A stretch of DNA of 41,891 nucleotides from Ruminococcus sp. UBA7158 (GCA_002491605.1 DKWG01000007.1:1-41891), one strand, 5' to 3'. Shown: positions 7,758 to 16,679, counted from the stretch's first letter. Notes: generated by a model not told the origin, from the letters alone. Numbers and translations are program-made.

Positions 7758-7833
7758 GGGGTATTAGCGCAGTTGGAAGCGCGCCACACTGGCAGTGTGG
7801 AGGTCACGGGTTCGAATCCCGTATGCTCCACCA
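7758..7833 (+). tRNA. tRNA-Ala (anticodon GGC)
   Basis: A 76-nt cloverleaf folds by eye: acceptor stem GGGGTAT / ATGCTCC, D-stem GCGC/GCGC, anticodon stem CCACA/TGTGG with loop CTGGCAG (anticodon GGC), T-arm ACGGG-TTCGAAT-CCCGT, discriminator A and an encoded CCA end. The third acceptor pair is G-T, the G3:U70 alanine identity element, which agrees with the anticodon. The outer loop bases C and G (positions 32 and 38) could pair and extend the anticodon stem. Confidence 0.95.
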
Positions 7834-7836
7834 ATC

Positions 7837-7868
7837 AACAGCAATCGCTATATATAGTGATTGCTGTT
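7837..7868 (+). terminator. Terminator of the tRNA-Ala gene
   Basis: The stem AACAGCAATC / GATTGCTGTT with an inner CTA/TAG extension begins 4 bases after the tRNA CCA and is followed by a moderately T-rich stretch (TGCTTTATT). Confidence 0.7.
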
Positions 7869-8589
7869 TGCTTTATTCGTACATATAGGCGTTTATGGAA
7901 ATATAGTTTTACTTAATTCTACTCACTTTCACTTACAATGTTACTATTTTCGTTACTAAACTTTATTCTCCGAGTATATATGCCAAAACTAATTTTATAT
8001 GATATCATAACTTGAAAATGCAAAAATTATCTTTATCCCATAGCTCGCACATAAAAGCCTTAGATACTGCTACAGTGTCTAAGGTTGAATTTATGTCTGC
8101 TAAATATATGAAAATGGCTGATATTGTTTTGTAAGGCTTCACTTGCTGCATTATTGTTGTGATCTATATGTCCGATTACAGTAAAAGAAATATCAAAAGA
8201 TGACAGTAAAAGAGATATCCAGATTAATCTACCGGCTAAGGACCGGCGGACAAACGGACACGCAAATTATAGAGTGCATCCGGTACATAGCGCAAGACAA
8301 CACACGCAGAAATAAAAAGGAGCCGGATACAGTCCTCAGCAAAGATTAATGCAGCAAGCTAAAACCAAAACGGGCACAGCGGCAATATATCAAGTTCGAA
8401 ATTGTCAAGGCACTAAAGTAACAGCAATGCCTTAGACGTAGGACACGCAAAACCAACATCTAAGGTGCTTAAGGACATGAGCGGAGATAAATTTGCCGCA
8501 CTCCACTGTCATTTAGTTTATCGCATTTTCGGCAAGATGTCAAGGAGGGTAATATAAAATGACATACGAGAAAACAATGCCAACATGAT
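7869..8589. other. About 720 bases without an intact gene; decayed accessory DNA
   Basis: Only short open frames with good-looking starts are seen. They include a 33-codon frame at about 8469-8560, a strong ribosome binding site AAGGAGGG at about 8543 and a nine-codon frame (MTYEKTMPT) at 8559-8588 that ends abruptly before the terminator. Two copies of an inverted repeat CCTTAGA...TCTAAGG occur at 8058-8084 and 8430-8465, and ACAGTAAAAGA(A/G)ATATC is directly repeated near 8179 and 8204. Base and codon texture (A-rich, many CA and AC steps) differs from the neighbours. This looks like the eroded end of a mobile or plasmid-derived segment; no transposase or integrase can be recognised. Confidence 0.45.
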
Positions 8590-8627
8590 AAAAAGCAGTT
8601 CCCGATAAACTCAGGAACTGCTTTTTT
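8590..8627 (-). terminator. Terminator downstream of lacZ
   Basis: The perfect stem AAAAAGCAGTTCC / GGAACTGCTTTTT with an 11-base loop lies 39 bases beyond the LacZ stop. It is flanked by A and T runs and can work on both strands. Confidence 0.85.
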
Positions 8628-8666
8628 CGTTACTTTAAGCGCAAACTATCTTCCGAAACTTTTAAA

Positions 8667-11600
8667 TCAATCGATGAACATCTTGATTTTAAGGCTTACC
8701 TCAGGGAGCTTGATTCTGTATTTATCTCTGAGTGCAGGACCGCAGGAGGCTGATCCGACGCCTGCCATTTCGCCGTCTACGCAGATGACATTGTTTTCGC
8801 ATCTGGTAAGTTCGAAGTTGTGGCGCTTATAAGCAAGCTCTTCTTGAGTGTACTCTGAGGCGTTGAAGCTCAGATCGCCGTCTGCTTCAAACCTAAGGGT
8901 TGTTTCACCGTCCGTAACTATGGCATACTTACAGCCGTAGTGAGAGGAGTTCTCCTGCGGACGGACGTAGTCCTCGTGCATATTTTCGATCTTATCCTTG
9001 AATAAGCCCATGTATGAAGCTCTGTGCTTGTCGCTGTAGCTTTCCAAAGGACCGTAGCCGTAGTACTCGGCAGTGTCAAACGACTTGTCTACGAACAGTC
9101 TTATGCCGAAGCGAGGGAGCATTTCAACCTTATTTGTTGTTTTAAGCTCACAGTTTATGTCAAGTGTTCCGTCAGGGTAGATGGTGTATACTGCCTTTGC
9201 ATAGCCAAAGGGTTGGTGCATACTCCAGCCGAAGGACTCATCGACCTCGATTATTGCCTTGCTGTCCTGAACGCTTGCGTTTACATCATAAACCTTAACG
9301 ATGTAGTCGTTTAAGTGCGCACGGTACCAGTTTCCTCTGTCGGCGTCGTTGTCTGTCGGTGCACGGAAGAAGTTTAAGTTTATCGGATTCTTGATTATAT
9401 CCTTGCAGTTTTTGACTATAGATACAAACTCAGCCTTTCGCTTGTCAAAGACATATGTGACACTGCCTGCCGAAACTGTAACTTTAAATCTCTCATCGGC
9501 TATGCTTACATCGCCCTCGCATGACGGTACGCGCTTGATGTTTTCTTCCTTAAGACAAGCTTGGTCAAAGCAAACCTCATAGCCCTTTTCGCACCATGCT
9601 GTGTCCTCTTTAGCTGTGAAGCTGAACCTGATGTAAACGCTTTCGCCGTCAACTTCCTTAGCTTCCGGGATGGTGATAACTGCTCTTGACTTGGCAGGAA
9701 CGCTGAACGGGCATTTTCCGCTTGCTATAACCTTGCCGTAGTTTGTAATCTCATAAGAAAGGTCTAAAATCTGACCTGCATCGACGAAGTTGAGTAAGTT
9801 CCAAAGCTCGAATTCACCGTCGTTTTCGGTTTTCGATACTCTTACAGGGCGGTATACCTGCTTGACTTCCTTTAGGCCTGTGTGAGGTGTTCTGTCGGGG
9901 TAGACAAGACCGTCCATGCAGAAGTTGCCGTCGTTGTGGCGTTCGCCGTAGTCGCCGCCGTAGCCGTATTTCGGCTTGCCGTCCTCGGTGTAACCGATGA
10001 TAAGACCATGGTCGCACCATTCCCAGATGAAGCCGCCCGGGAAGCGGTCTGATTTGTAGAAGTTTTCGTGGTAGTCCTCTAAGTCTCCGGGACCGTTGCC
10101 CATTGCGTGGCAGTATTCGCAGAGAAGGAAGGGGCGCTTTTCTTTTTCATCTCTTAAAACATCGTCAAATGTGCCGTCCCATGAATACATTCTTGATACG
10201 ACATCAAAGACGTCCTCGGTGTCGTCAAATTTATGAGCAACTCCTTCATAGTGCAAAAGCCTTGTGTCGTCAAGCCTTCTGATGTTGAGGGCTTCGTCTC
10301 TGACGTTTTCACCGTAGCCGGCTTCATTTCCCATCGACCAGAACAAGACGCAGGGACGGTTAATGTCTCTTGTGACAAGCTTTTCGCCTCTGTCAACAAT
10401 AGCTTTATTAAAGCGTTTGTCCATAGATATAATTGAGATAGCACTATAGGTTTTGTATAGCTCTCTAAAACCAAACATTACTTCAACACAGCCGTGAGTC
10501 TCAAAGTCGGCTTCGTCTATAACGTAAAGACCGTATTTATCGCAAAGCTGATAGAAGATAGGGGAGTTTGGATAGTGTGATGTGCGCACTGCGTTGACAT
10601 TGTGCTGCTTCATCATAACAATATCTTTTGTCATCTGCTCAACCGACGCAACATAGCCGGTTTCAGCATAACTGTCGTGGCGGTTTACACCTCTGAACTT
10701 GACTGCTACGTTGTTGACAAGAACAACGCCGTCCTTAACGCATATGTCCCTGATACCTACCTTTTCGCCGATGACTTCGCCGCTGGATTCAATCAGGAGG
10801 TTGTATAAATAAGGTGTCTCGGCTGTCCAGAGCATTGGAGAGGCAACGTCAAATACAGCCTCTTCGCCGTCCTTTGCAGAGGCTGAGCATAGCTTTTTGC
10901 CGTCTGCGTCGCAAAGTGTAAGCTCGGCGTCAGCTCCTTTAAGCTTAACGACTACCTTTGCTGTGCTGTTTTCGTGATCGATAGGAGTTTTAACAACATA
11001 ATCCTTAAGTCTTTTTTCGGGACGAGAGAGAACATAAACGTCTCTGAATATTCCGGAAAGTCTGATTTTGTCCTGGTCCTCAAGATAAGTACCGTCGCAC
11101 CACTTTAAAACAACGCAGGTTATTTTGTTCTCACCCTCGTTTAAATAAGGTGTGATATCAAATTCGTTCATCGCATGGGAAACCTGAGTGTAGCCAACAA
11201 GCTTTGAGTTGACATAAAGATACAAGCAGCTGTCGACGCCCTCAAAGACAATTATTCTTCTCAAGCCGTCGCTGACGTAGGTGTAGCTTCTTGAGTAAAT
11301 GCCGACCGGGTTGTCGTCCGGCACATACGGCGGGTCGAAGGGAATGGGGTAGACAACGTTTGTATACTGGGCAATGTCATAGCCGTGAAGCTGCCAGTTG
11401 GAGGGAACGGGTATGGTATCCGGAAGCTCAATACTGTCGAAGTCATCATCTAAATCTATAATGCTCGAATAATACTTAAAGCTCCAGTCGCCGTTCAAAA
11501 GCTCAAAGCGAGAGGAAGCTGTTCTTGCTTCAAACGGATTCTCGCCCTTGGCAAACGGAATGTGATAGCTTCTTGACTCGAGGGTATTGATATGCAAATC

Positions 11601-11669
11601 ATCAAAGCTCTCGTGGTATATCATGCCGCTTTTTAATGACCCCGGAGATGATATCTTTTTAATGTCCAT
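8667..11669 (-). CDS. lacZ: GH2 beta-galactosidase, full-length LacZ type
   Basis: This 1000-residue glycoside hydrolase family 2 enzyme hydrolyses terminal beta-galactosides such as lactose. Domain order is sugar-binding jelly roll (about 30-200), immunoglobulin-like sandwich (about 210-315), TIM barrel (about 315-610) and C-terminal Bgal_small-type beta domain (about 700-1000). Acid/base Glu is in SMGNEAGYGE (about E449) and the nucleophile in LLCEYCHAMGN (about E518). No signal peptide is seen, so it acts in the cytoplasm. The ATG at 11669 is chosen because GGAAAGGAA lies 8 bases upstream; the frame extends 20 codons further with no ribosome binding site. A promoter at 11778-11806 suggests a single-gene transcript. 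No transporter or lac regulator is adjacent. Confidence 0.93.
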   Translation of the reverse strand: MDIKKISSPGSLKSGMIYHESFDDLHINTLESRSYHIPFAKGENPFEARTASSRFELLNGDWSFKYYSSIIDLDDDFDSIELPDTIPVPSNWQLHGYDIAQYTNVVYPIPFDPPYVPDDNPVGIYSRSYTYVSDGLRRIIVFEGVDSCLYLYVNSKLVGYTQVSHAMNEFDITPYLNEGENKITCVVLKWCDGTYLEDQDKIRLSGIFRDVYVLSRPEKRLKDYVVKTPIDHENSTAKVVVKLKGADAELTLCDADGKKLCSASAKDGEEAVFDVASPMLWTAETPYLYNLLIESSGEVIGEKVGIRDICVKDGVVLVNNVAVKFRGVNRHDSYAETGYVASVEQMTKDIVMMKQHNVNAVRTSHYPNSPIFYQLCDKYGLYVIDEADFETHGCVEVMFGFRELYKTYSAISIISMDKRFNKAIVDRGEKLVTRDINRPCVLFWSMGNEAGYGENVRDEALNIRRLDDTRLLHYEGVAHKFDDTEDVFDVVSRMYSWDGTFDDVLRDEKEKRPFLLCEYCHAMGNGPGDLEDYHENFYKSDRFPGGFIWEWCDHGLIIGYTEDGKPKYGYGGDYGERHNDGNFCMDGLVYPDRTPHTGLKEVKQVYRPVRVSKTENDGEFELWNLLNFVDAGQILDLSYEITNYGKVIASGKCPFSVPAKSRAVITIPEAKEVDGESVYIRFSFTAKEDTAWCEKGYEVCFDQACLKEENIKRVPSCEGDVSIADERFKVTVSAGSVTYVFDKRKAEFVSIVKNCKDIIKNPINLNFFRAPTDNDADRGNWYRAHLNDYIVKVYDVNASVQDSKAIIEVDESFGWSMHQPFGYAKAVYTIYPDGTLDINCELKTTNKVEMLPRFGIRLFVDKSFDTAEYYGYGPLESYSDKHRASYMGLFKDKIENMHEDYVRPQENSSHYGCKYAIVTDGETTLRFEADGDLSFNASEYTQEELAYKRHNFELTRCENNVICVDGEMAGVGSASCGPALRDKYRIKLPEVSLKIKMFID

Positions 11670-11777
11670 AAAATCAATTCCTTTCCGCACGCTAAAGCCG
11701 CTCAATGCGTATTTCATTGCAAAAGGCAATATGTGAATATTGCTGCATAAAAGCTGTTTGTGTGTTTGTATATTTTA

Positions 11778-11806
11778 ATACTACCACATAGCTTTACTAA
11801 TATCAA
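11778..11806 (-). promoter_or_regulatory. Promoter of lacZ
   Basis: On the minus strand TTGATA, 17 bases, TAGTAT, about 110 bases before the LacZ start codon. Spacing is ideal and both boxes match 5 of 6 bases of the housekeeping consensus. Confidence 0.55.
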
Positions 11807-11917
11807 TAAGATAAATTAGCTTGTTTTTCATATTTGCAGTTTAATTTTTTCGCTTAAGGTAAGATTAAATAAACTATACGCAAAGCGGCTTTGGGGACAC
11901 TGCTATTCATAAAAACG

Positions 11918-11961
11918 AAAAGCTGCGCAGGACTGTTCTTTGCCTGTCCTGCGCAGCTTTA
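11918..11961 (-). terminator. Terminator of the lipoprotein gene
   Basis: A perfect 15-bp stem AAAGCTGCGCAGGAC / GTCCTGCGCAGCTTT, 18 bases beyond the stop. On the minus strand it is followed by TTTTCGTTTTT. Confidence 0.9.
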
Positions 11962-11978
11962 TGAAAAAGCGAGGGCTT

Positions 11979-12941
11979 TTATTCAATTTCCCATGCGTTC
12001 ATCGCAACATCGAGCGATTCTTCGGACACATAAACGCATTCATCCTTAACGACAAAGTAGTCGACATCGCTCACGTTTATAACAGGTGAGTCGGCAAGGC
12101 TTTCCGAAGCGGACATATAAGCAAACTCAATGCACTGTCCTAAAATAATATCCGAAACCTCAACTGCTTCCTTCTGCTCGTTTTTTATAAGTCTTTTGGG
12201 CACTGAAATTTCGACAAGGTCATATACTCCACCGTCTTTCATATAAGCATAAGCTAAGATTGTGGCATTTTCACCGTCCCAAGACTCTTCGGCTCGCAAA
12301 ACGTATGCGTCTTCAACTATATAGGCTAATTGCTCGTCGCCCTCTGACATCAAGTCGTCGTCAAAGCTGAACAGCTTTTCGTATTCATCCATCTGTTCAA
12401 AGGTAACATCGACGGAATTTTTGATGATAACACGATTAACGGTTCCGAGCTGAGCAGGGTAGCTGTCCATTATTTCTCCGTCGAACTCAATGTCGATTGA
12501 AGTAATCGACTCATTTTCGGCGTCCACGGGTTCTCCGTTCTCATTAACTATATCCGACAGCTTGACCGACAGCGTAAACGGCTCAATGCTCCCCGAGCCG
12601 TCAAGGTCGCTCACGCAGGAAAACGAGCAAAGATCAAGCTCATGAAGAACGCTTTTGTAGACAACGACGGCGTTGCTTATGGTTGCGCCCTGCGATGGGT
12701 TTGTATCATCTTCCTCTCCGAGAGTGTTTGTCACGTTCGGGTCTGAAACATCCTGATTGTTATCGGAGTCAGCGGCGTCATTCGGTTCAGACGCATTTAT
12801 GCGTCCGGGTTCGGTTGTATTTTTAACGTCGCCGCCGTTATTTTGTCCGCACCCCGACAGTGCAACGGTTGACAGTATAACCGCCGCCAAGGTGAGTGCC
12901 GACGCTTTTGAGATGAGCTTGCTGATTAATGTACTTTTCAT
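11979..12941 (-). CDS. Putative secreted lipoprotein of unknown function
   Basis: The 320-residue protein has a type II signal peptide: lysines near the N-terminus, a hydrophobic stretch and the lipobox LSGC with the lipidated Cys at about residue 31. A low-complexity Asn/Asp/Glu/Thr-rich linker (about 35-85) should hold the folded part away from the membrane. The remainder is acidic and beta-rich and contains DLDGSGSIEPF, which resembles a Ca-binding loop only loosely. I do not recognise the family. The ATG at 12941 is preferred to the TTG at 12947 because AAAAGGAG lies 8 bases upstream. It is monocistronic with its own strong terminator. Confidence 0.75.
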   Translation of the reverse strand: MKSTLISKLISKASALTLAAVILSTVALSGCGQNNGGDVKNTTEPGRINASEPNDAADSDNNQDVSDPNVTNTLGEEDDTNPSQGATISNAVVVYKSVLHELDLCSFSCVSDLDGSGSIEPFTLSVKLSDIVNENGEPVDAENESITSIDIEFDGEIMDSYPAQLGTVNRVIIKNSVDVTFEQMDEYEKLFSFDDDLMSEGDEQLAYIVEDAYVLRAEESWDGENATILAYAYMKDGGVYDLVEISVPKRLIKNEQKEAVEVSDIILGQCIEFAYMSASESLADSPVINVSDVDYFVVKDECVYVSEESLDVAMNAWEIE

Positions 12942-13071
12942 GTTCAAAACTCCTTTTTAAGTATTGTTCATGTTTCATAAGTAATACAATCCTGACTCAA
13001 GATAAATTGCAATGATATTGAAGCTTTATCAAGCTTATTTTATGTATGTTAAACAAATCTTGAAAAACATC

Positions 13072-13100
13072 TTGTATTCTTTGCCTGTTTGATGTATAAT
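13072..13100 (+). promoter_or_regulatory. Promoter of the NifU-like/GGGtGRT operon
   Basis: TTGTAT, 17 bases, TATAAT: a near-consensus housekeeping promoter, giving a leader of about 134 bases before the start at 13241. Confidence 0.6.
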
Positions 13101-13240
13101 ACACTCGTATTTATTCGCAAATCTTTACATCTGAAGCAGTCGGTTGATTATGCTGACTTTGTGCAGGCGTTTTATTTCGCTTGCAGGTTTTTAAGGCTGA
13201 TTTCGGATGCAAAACACTTTTGAAAGGAGTAATTACCACT

Positions 13241-13933
13241 ATGAATTATTCACACGAAGTTGAACAGATGTGCTGTGTGGCAAAGGGTCCTAAGCACGGT
13301 CCCGCACCGATTCCCGAAGAGGGCAAGTGGGTGCAGTCTAAGGAAATCAAGGATATTTCCGGCTTTACACACGGTATCGGCTGGTGCGCACCCCAGCAGG
13401 GCGCCTGCAAGATTTCTCTTAACGTTAAGGAAGGCGTTATCGAGGAAGCTTTGGTTGAGACAATCGGATGCTCCGGTATGACTCACTCAGCAGCCATGGC
13501 AGCTGAAATCCTCCCCGGCAAGACCATTTTGGAAGCTCTCAACACCGACCTCGTCTGCGACGCTATCAACACCGCTATGCGTGAGCTGTTCTTACAGATC
13601 GTTTACGGCAGAACTCAGTCTGCTTTCTCTGAGGACGGTCTTTTGGTCGGCGCAGGTCTTGAGGACTTGGGCAAGGGAACAAGAAGCCAGGTCGGTACAA
13701 TGTACGGAACCAAGGCTAAGGGTGTAAGATACCTCGAAATGGCTGAGGGCTATGTAACAAGAATGGCTCTTGACGAAGACGATCAGGTTATCGGCTACGA
13801 GTTCGTATCCTTGGGCAAGATGACCGACTTCATCAAGAAGGGCGACGATCCTACAACCGCATACAACAAAGCAATGGGTCACTACGGCAGATTTGAAGAA
13901 GCCGCTAAGTATATTGACCCCCGCAAGCAGTAA
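13241..13933 (+). CDS. NifU-like iron-sulfur scaffold-related protein
   Basis: A 230-residue cytoplasmic protein related to the NifU/IscU N-terminal scaffold fold. The core (about 45-125) has GIGWCAPQQGACKISL, ETIGCSGMTHSAAMAAEIL and LVCDAI, giving cysteines at 49, 56, 77 and 106; three of these fall where NifU scaffold cysteines are expected. There is also a Cys-Cys pair at 11-12. The C-terminal third (about 130-230) is not part of classical IscU. The ATG at 13241 has AAAGGAG 11 bases upstream; the 20 codons before it are not credible. It is 15 bases from the GGGtGRT gene, so they form an operon. Codon use is as biased as in gap (GCT, AAG, TTC, ATC), which suggests high expression. A role in Fe-S or metal handling is inferred; the real function is not known to me. 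Confidence 0.8.
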   Translation: MNYSHEVEQMCCVAKGPKHGPAPIPEEGKWVQSKEIKDISGFTHGIGWCAPQQGACKISLNVKEGVIEEALVETIGCSGMTHSAAMAAEILPGKTILEALNTDLVCDAINTAMRELFLQIVYGRTQSAFSEDGLLVGAGLEDLGKGTRSQVGTMYGTKAKGVRYLEMAEGYVTRMALDEDDQVIGYEFVSLGKMTDFIKKGDDPTTAYNKAMGHYGRFEEAAKYIDPRKQ

Positions 13934-13948
13934 TAGGAGGTTAAGATC

Positions 13949-14947
13949 ATGGCTTTATTTGAAAACTACGAAAGAAGAGTTGAAAAGATCAACTCCGTTT
14001 TGGCTGAATACGGCATTTCTTCAATCGAAGAGTGCAAGGAAATCACACTTGCTAAGGGTATCGACTGCGATAAGATCGTAAGAGAAACTCAGCCTATCTG
14101 CTTTGAAAACGCAGTTTGGGCTTACACTGTAGGCTGCGCTATTGCTATCAAGAAGGGCTGTGTTAAGGCTGCTGACGCTGCTGCTGCAATCGGTATCGGT
14201 CTTCAGTCGTTCTGCATCCCCGGCTCTGTTGCTGAAAACCGTAAGGTTGGCTTGGGTCACGGCAACTTGGGCAAGATGCTCCTTTCCGAGGAGACAGAGT
14301 GCTTCTGCTTCTTGGCAGGACATGAGTCCTTCGCTGCTGCTGAGGGCGCTATAAAGATTGCTCTCAACGCTAACAAGGTAAGAGTTAAGCCCTTAAGAGT
14401 TATACTCAACGGCTTGGGCAAGGACGCTGCTTTCATCATCTCAAGAATCAACGGCTTCACCTATGTTGAAACCGAGTTCGATCCTTACTCCGAAGAGGTT
14501 AAGGTTGTTTATGAGAAGGCTTACTCAAAGGGACCCAGAGCTGACGTTAAGTGCTACGGCGCAGATAACGTTCCCGAGGGCGTTGCAATAATGAAGCTCG
14601 AAAACGTCGGTGTTTCCATTACCGGTAACTCAACCAACCCGACAAGATTCCAGCACCCCGTTGCAGGCACATATAAGAAGTGGTGCAACGAAAACGGTGT
14701 CAGCTACTTCTCTGTTGCTTCAGGCGGCGGAACAGGCAGAACCCTCCACCCCGACAACATGGCTGCAGGTCCTTCAAGCTACGGCATGACCGACACAATG
14801 GGAAGAATGCACTCAGACGCTCAGTTCGCAGGCTCATCCTCAGTTCCGGCTCACGTTGAAATGATGGGACTTATCGGCATGGGCAACAACCCGATGGTTG
14901 GCGCTACTGTTGCTTGCGCTGTTGCTGTTGAAGAGGCTATGAAGTAA
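13949..14947 (+). CDS. GGGtGRT family protein
   Basis: This 332-residue protein carries the signature SGGGTGRTLHPDNMAAGPSS (about 268-287) that names the GGGtGRT family (conserved in anaerobes, function unknown to me). Also visible are an Ala-rich segment (about 65-95) and KLENVGVSITGNSTNPTRFQ (about 213-232), which could form a ligand-binding loop. No signal peptide or clear membrane segment is seen. The start has GGAGG 8-9 bases upstream. It is co-transcribed with the NifU-like gene and ends in a strong terminator. Highly biased codons suggest an abundant protein. The recurring pairing with a NifU-like partner points to an Fe-S or cofactor-linked function, but this is inference. Confidence 0.87.
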   Translation: MALFENYERRVEKINSVLAEYGISSIEECKEITLAKGIDCDKIVRETQPICFENAVWAYTVGCAIAIKKGCVKAADAAAAIGIGLQSFCIPGSVAENRKVGLGHGNLGKMLLSEETECFCFLAGHESFAAAEGAIKIALNANKVRVKPLRVILNGLGKDAAFIISRINGFTYVETEFDPYSEEVKVVYEKAYSKGPRADVKCYGADNVPEGVAIMKLENVGVSITGNSTNPTRFQHPVAGTYKKWCNENGVSYFSVASGGGTGRTLHPDNMAAGPSSYGMTDTMGRMHSDAQFAGSSSVPAHVEMMGLIGMGNNPMVGATVACAVAVEEAMK

Positions 14948-14982
14948 GGCATACTGCTTTTCTGAACAGAAATAAGGTATTT

Positions 14983-15029
14983 AAAACCCGTATGAAATTC
15001 GCTTAATGTGGATTTCTTGCGGGTTTTTT
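14983..15029 (+). terminator. Terminator of the NifU-like/GGGtGRT operon
   Basis: Outer stem AAAACCCG / CGGGTTTT with an inner GAAAT/ATTTC extension, ending in six T. Confidence 0.8.
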
Positions 15030-15116
15030 GTTTGCTTTACTTTGAATCAGTATCAGCGTCAGTATTCACATTCAACACGTTTTCACTTTGTGTTTGTACT
15101 TTTTGGTTGTGCAATA

Positions 15117-16042
15117 GTGCTACGCATACACAACAGACAGTACAGCTCACTGGGAATTGCTCGATAAGGGTATAAAGAGCCTTCCCGACGTCGGAACGAA
15201 TTGGACTGCGACTAACTGGAGCGAGCTGAACGGCAAGGCTCCCGGTGCTTCATATACATTCAGAATCGATGAGCCGGGCGATTATTACCTCTACGTCAAC
15301 GTAACCTGTCCCAACGACGCAGCAGACTCATATCAATGCGATAAGCGCTCTTGAAAACAGTCAGTATGCAGGCTACAGTGCCGCATCCGACGATCACACA
15401 TGGACTCAAAGCGGAGTAGGAATGCAGGTTACCCCTGATACCAACGATCGCTGGGAGTACAGAACATGGGAAGAGCTTAACGGCACAGCACCCTGTCTGC
15501 AATTTAAGTTCAAGGTTGAGACTCCCGGTGCATACTATGTATATGTTAATATGTCTAACCCCGATAACGGCGCAGACTCTTATTACATAGCTATGGACAG
15601 CAGATACGAGTATATAGGCGCAACCGGCGAACAGCTTGGAGACACCAAATGGTTCGGCGAGAAGAGACCTATTGAGCTTTCGGCAGGCGAGTACACCTTG
15701 ACGGTATTTGCAAGAGAGGACGGACTGACTATCAACCAGATTTTGATAACTCAAAATGCTGAGTTCACTCATGCAGATGAGCTTTTATGCGACATCAGCC
15801 CGAGAGAAGGCGACAATAAGCCGGTAAAGCCCACTGTCAAAAGCAAGAAGGGACAGTTTATAGGTCAGATCTACATCAACGAGCAGCATCATGCGGTTAT
15901 AGGAACAGGCGCTAACAGGGGAATAATCTTAACATATCCTCATGAGTTCGGCGCTGACGGGATATGTGTTTGCGGCTATGAAAAGCCGGATGACGGCAAT
16001 GACACGGCAAACGATGCTGATGAGATTGTGATCGAAGAGTAA
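15117..16042 (+). pseudogene. Frameshifted, 5'-truncated remnant of a secreted protein with two carbohydrate-binding-like repeats
   Basis: Two homologous repeats are encoded in two frames. Repeat 1 (about 15130-15340) reads W...L.DVGTNWTATNWSELNGKAPG...GDYYLYVNV...AADSY and stops at 15354. Repeat 2 (about 15400-15760) reads W..DTNDRWEYRTWEELNGTAP...GAYYVYVNM...GADSYYIAMDS...LTVFAREDGLTINQILIT. The repeats align, and reading continues in another frame from about 15337 (INAISALENSQYAGY), so one frameshift near 15335-15345 broke the gene. No start codon with a ribosome binding site or signal peptide exists upstream, where an in-frame TAG occurs just before 15117. The pattern W...YYVYV...DSYY...REDGL.I..I.I resembles the C-terminal beta-sandwich of GH115-type and other secreted glycan-active proteins. 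The C-terminal 100 residues are unassigned. Confidence 0.7.
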
Positions 16043-16069
16043 TTTCATCATTTCCTTCATAAAATATGT

Positions 16070-16111
16070 AAAAAGCTGCGTGGAACCGTATTAGGCTCCG
16101 TGCAGCTTTTT
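16070..16111. terminator. Bidirectional terminator between the pseudogene and spoIIID
   Basis: The stem AAAAAGCTGCGTGGA / TCCGTGCAGCTTTTT, with two G-T pairs, is flanked by A and T runs on both sides. It serves two convergent transcripts. Confidence 0.85.
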
Positions 16112-16155
16112 ACATACTCACATATTTATATCGTCTTGTTGAGCTTCTCAGCACA

Positions 16156-16428
16156 TTATTTCATCGAGGCACTCAAATACTTTTGCTTTGTTGCCTCTCC
16201 GCCTCTTATATGTCTTTCCTGCTTATTGATATCAAGAACAACCTTAACCTCTTTATACAACGACGGCTTTACTTTTTTTAAGCGTTCACTTACGTCTTTA
16301 TGCACCGTAGACTTACTTATTCCGAACTCACGAGCCGCCTGTCTAACGGTGGCTTTATGCTCGATTATGTACTCGCCTAAGATGACGGGTCTTTCAGCGT
16401 CCCAACGGTTCATTGGTATTTCCGTCAT
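16156..16428 (-). CDS. spoIIID: Sporulation transcriptional regulator SpoIIID
   Basis: This 90-residue DNA-binding protein controls mother-cell genes during sporulation, acting with sigma-E and before sigma-K. The helix-turn-helix TVRQAAREFGISKSTVHKDV (about 27-46) and the conserved basic C-terminal segment RHIRGGEATKQKYL (about 72-85) match SpoIIID closely, and its length is that of the family. The ATG has AGGAG about 7 bases upstream. It is monocistronic and shares a bidirectional terminator with the pseudogene. Together with cotJABC in the same window it supports a sporulating lineage. Confidence 0.95.
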   Translation of the reverse strand: MTEIPMNRWDAERPVILGEYIIEHKATVRQAAREFGISKSTVHKDVSERLKKVKPSLYKEVKVVLDINKQERHIRGGEATKQKYLSASMK

Positions 16429-16458
16429 AAGCTCACTCCTAATTGCATTTTACTAATG

Positions 16459-16467
16459 TATATTATG
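16459..16467 (-). promoter_or_regulatory. Possible mother-cell sigma -10 box upstream of spoIIID
   Basis: CATAATATA on the minus strand fits the CATAnnnTA/CATAnnnT form used by sigma-K and sigma-E, 30 bases before the start codon. No convincing -35 element is seen at the right distance, so this is tentative. Confidence 0.3.
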
Positions 16468-16679
16468 AGTAGGGACGAAATAGAAGTGCGAGTGTGCATA
16501 TTAGACTCATAATTGTGTTCAAATAAACCATTAATGCCGCTGTATTTATTCTGCTGTTTTGCGGATTCGGCGGATTGTATTGTGCGCCGTTTTACCGCTG
16601 CAACATCATTTCATCACAATTTGCACATTTTATACTGTAAAAATTCACGATAATCATATATATTTTTTGGATAAACTAC

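Noticed and set aside
11670..11729. 20-residue N-terminal extension of LacZ
   Set aside because: The clear ribosome binding site is in front of the ATG at 11669, inside this extension, and LacZ proteins do not need it.
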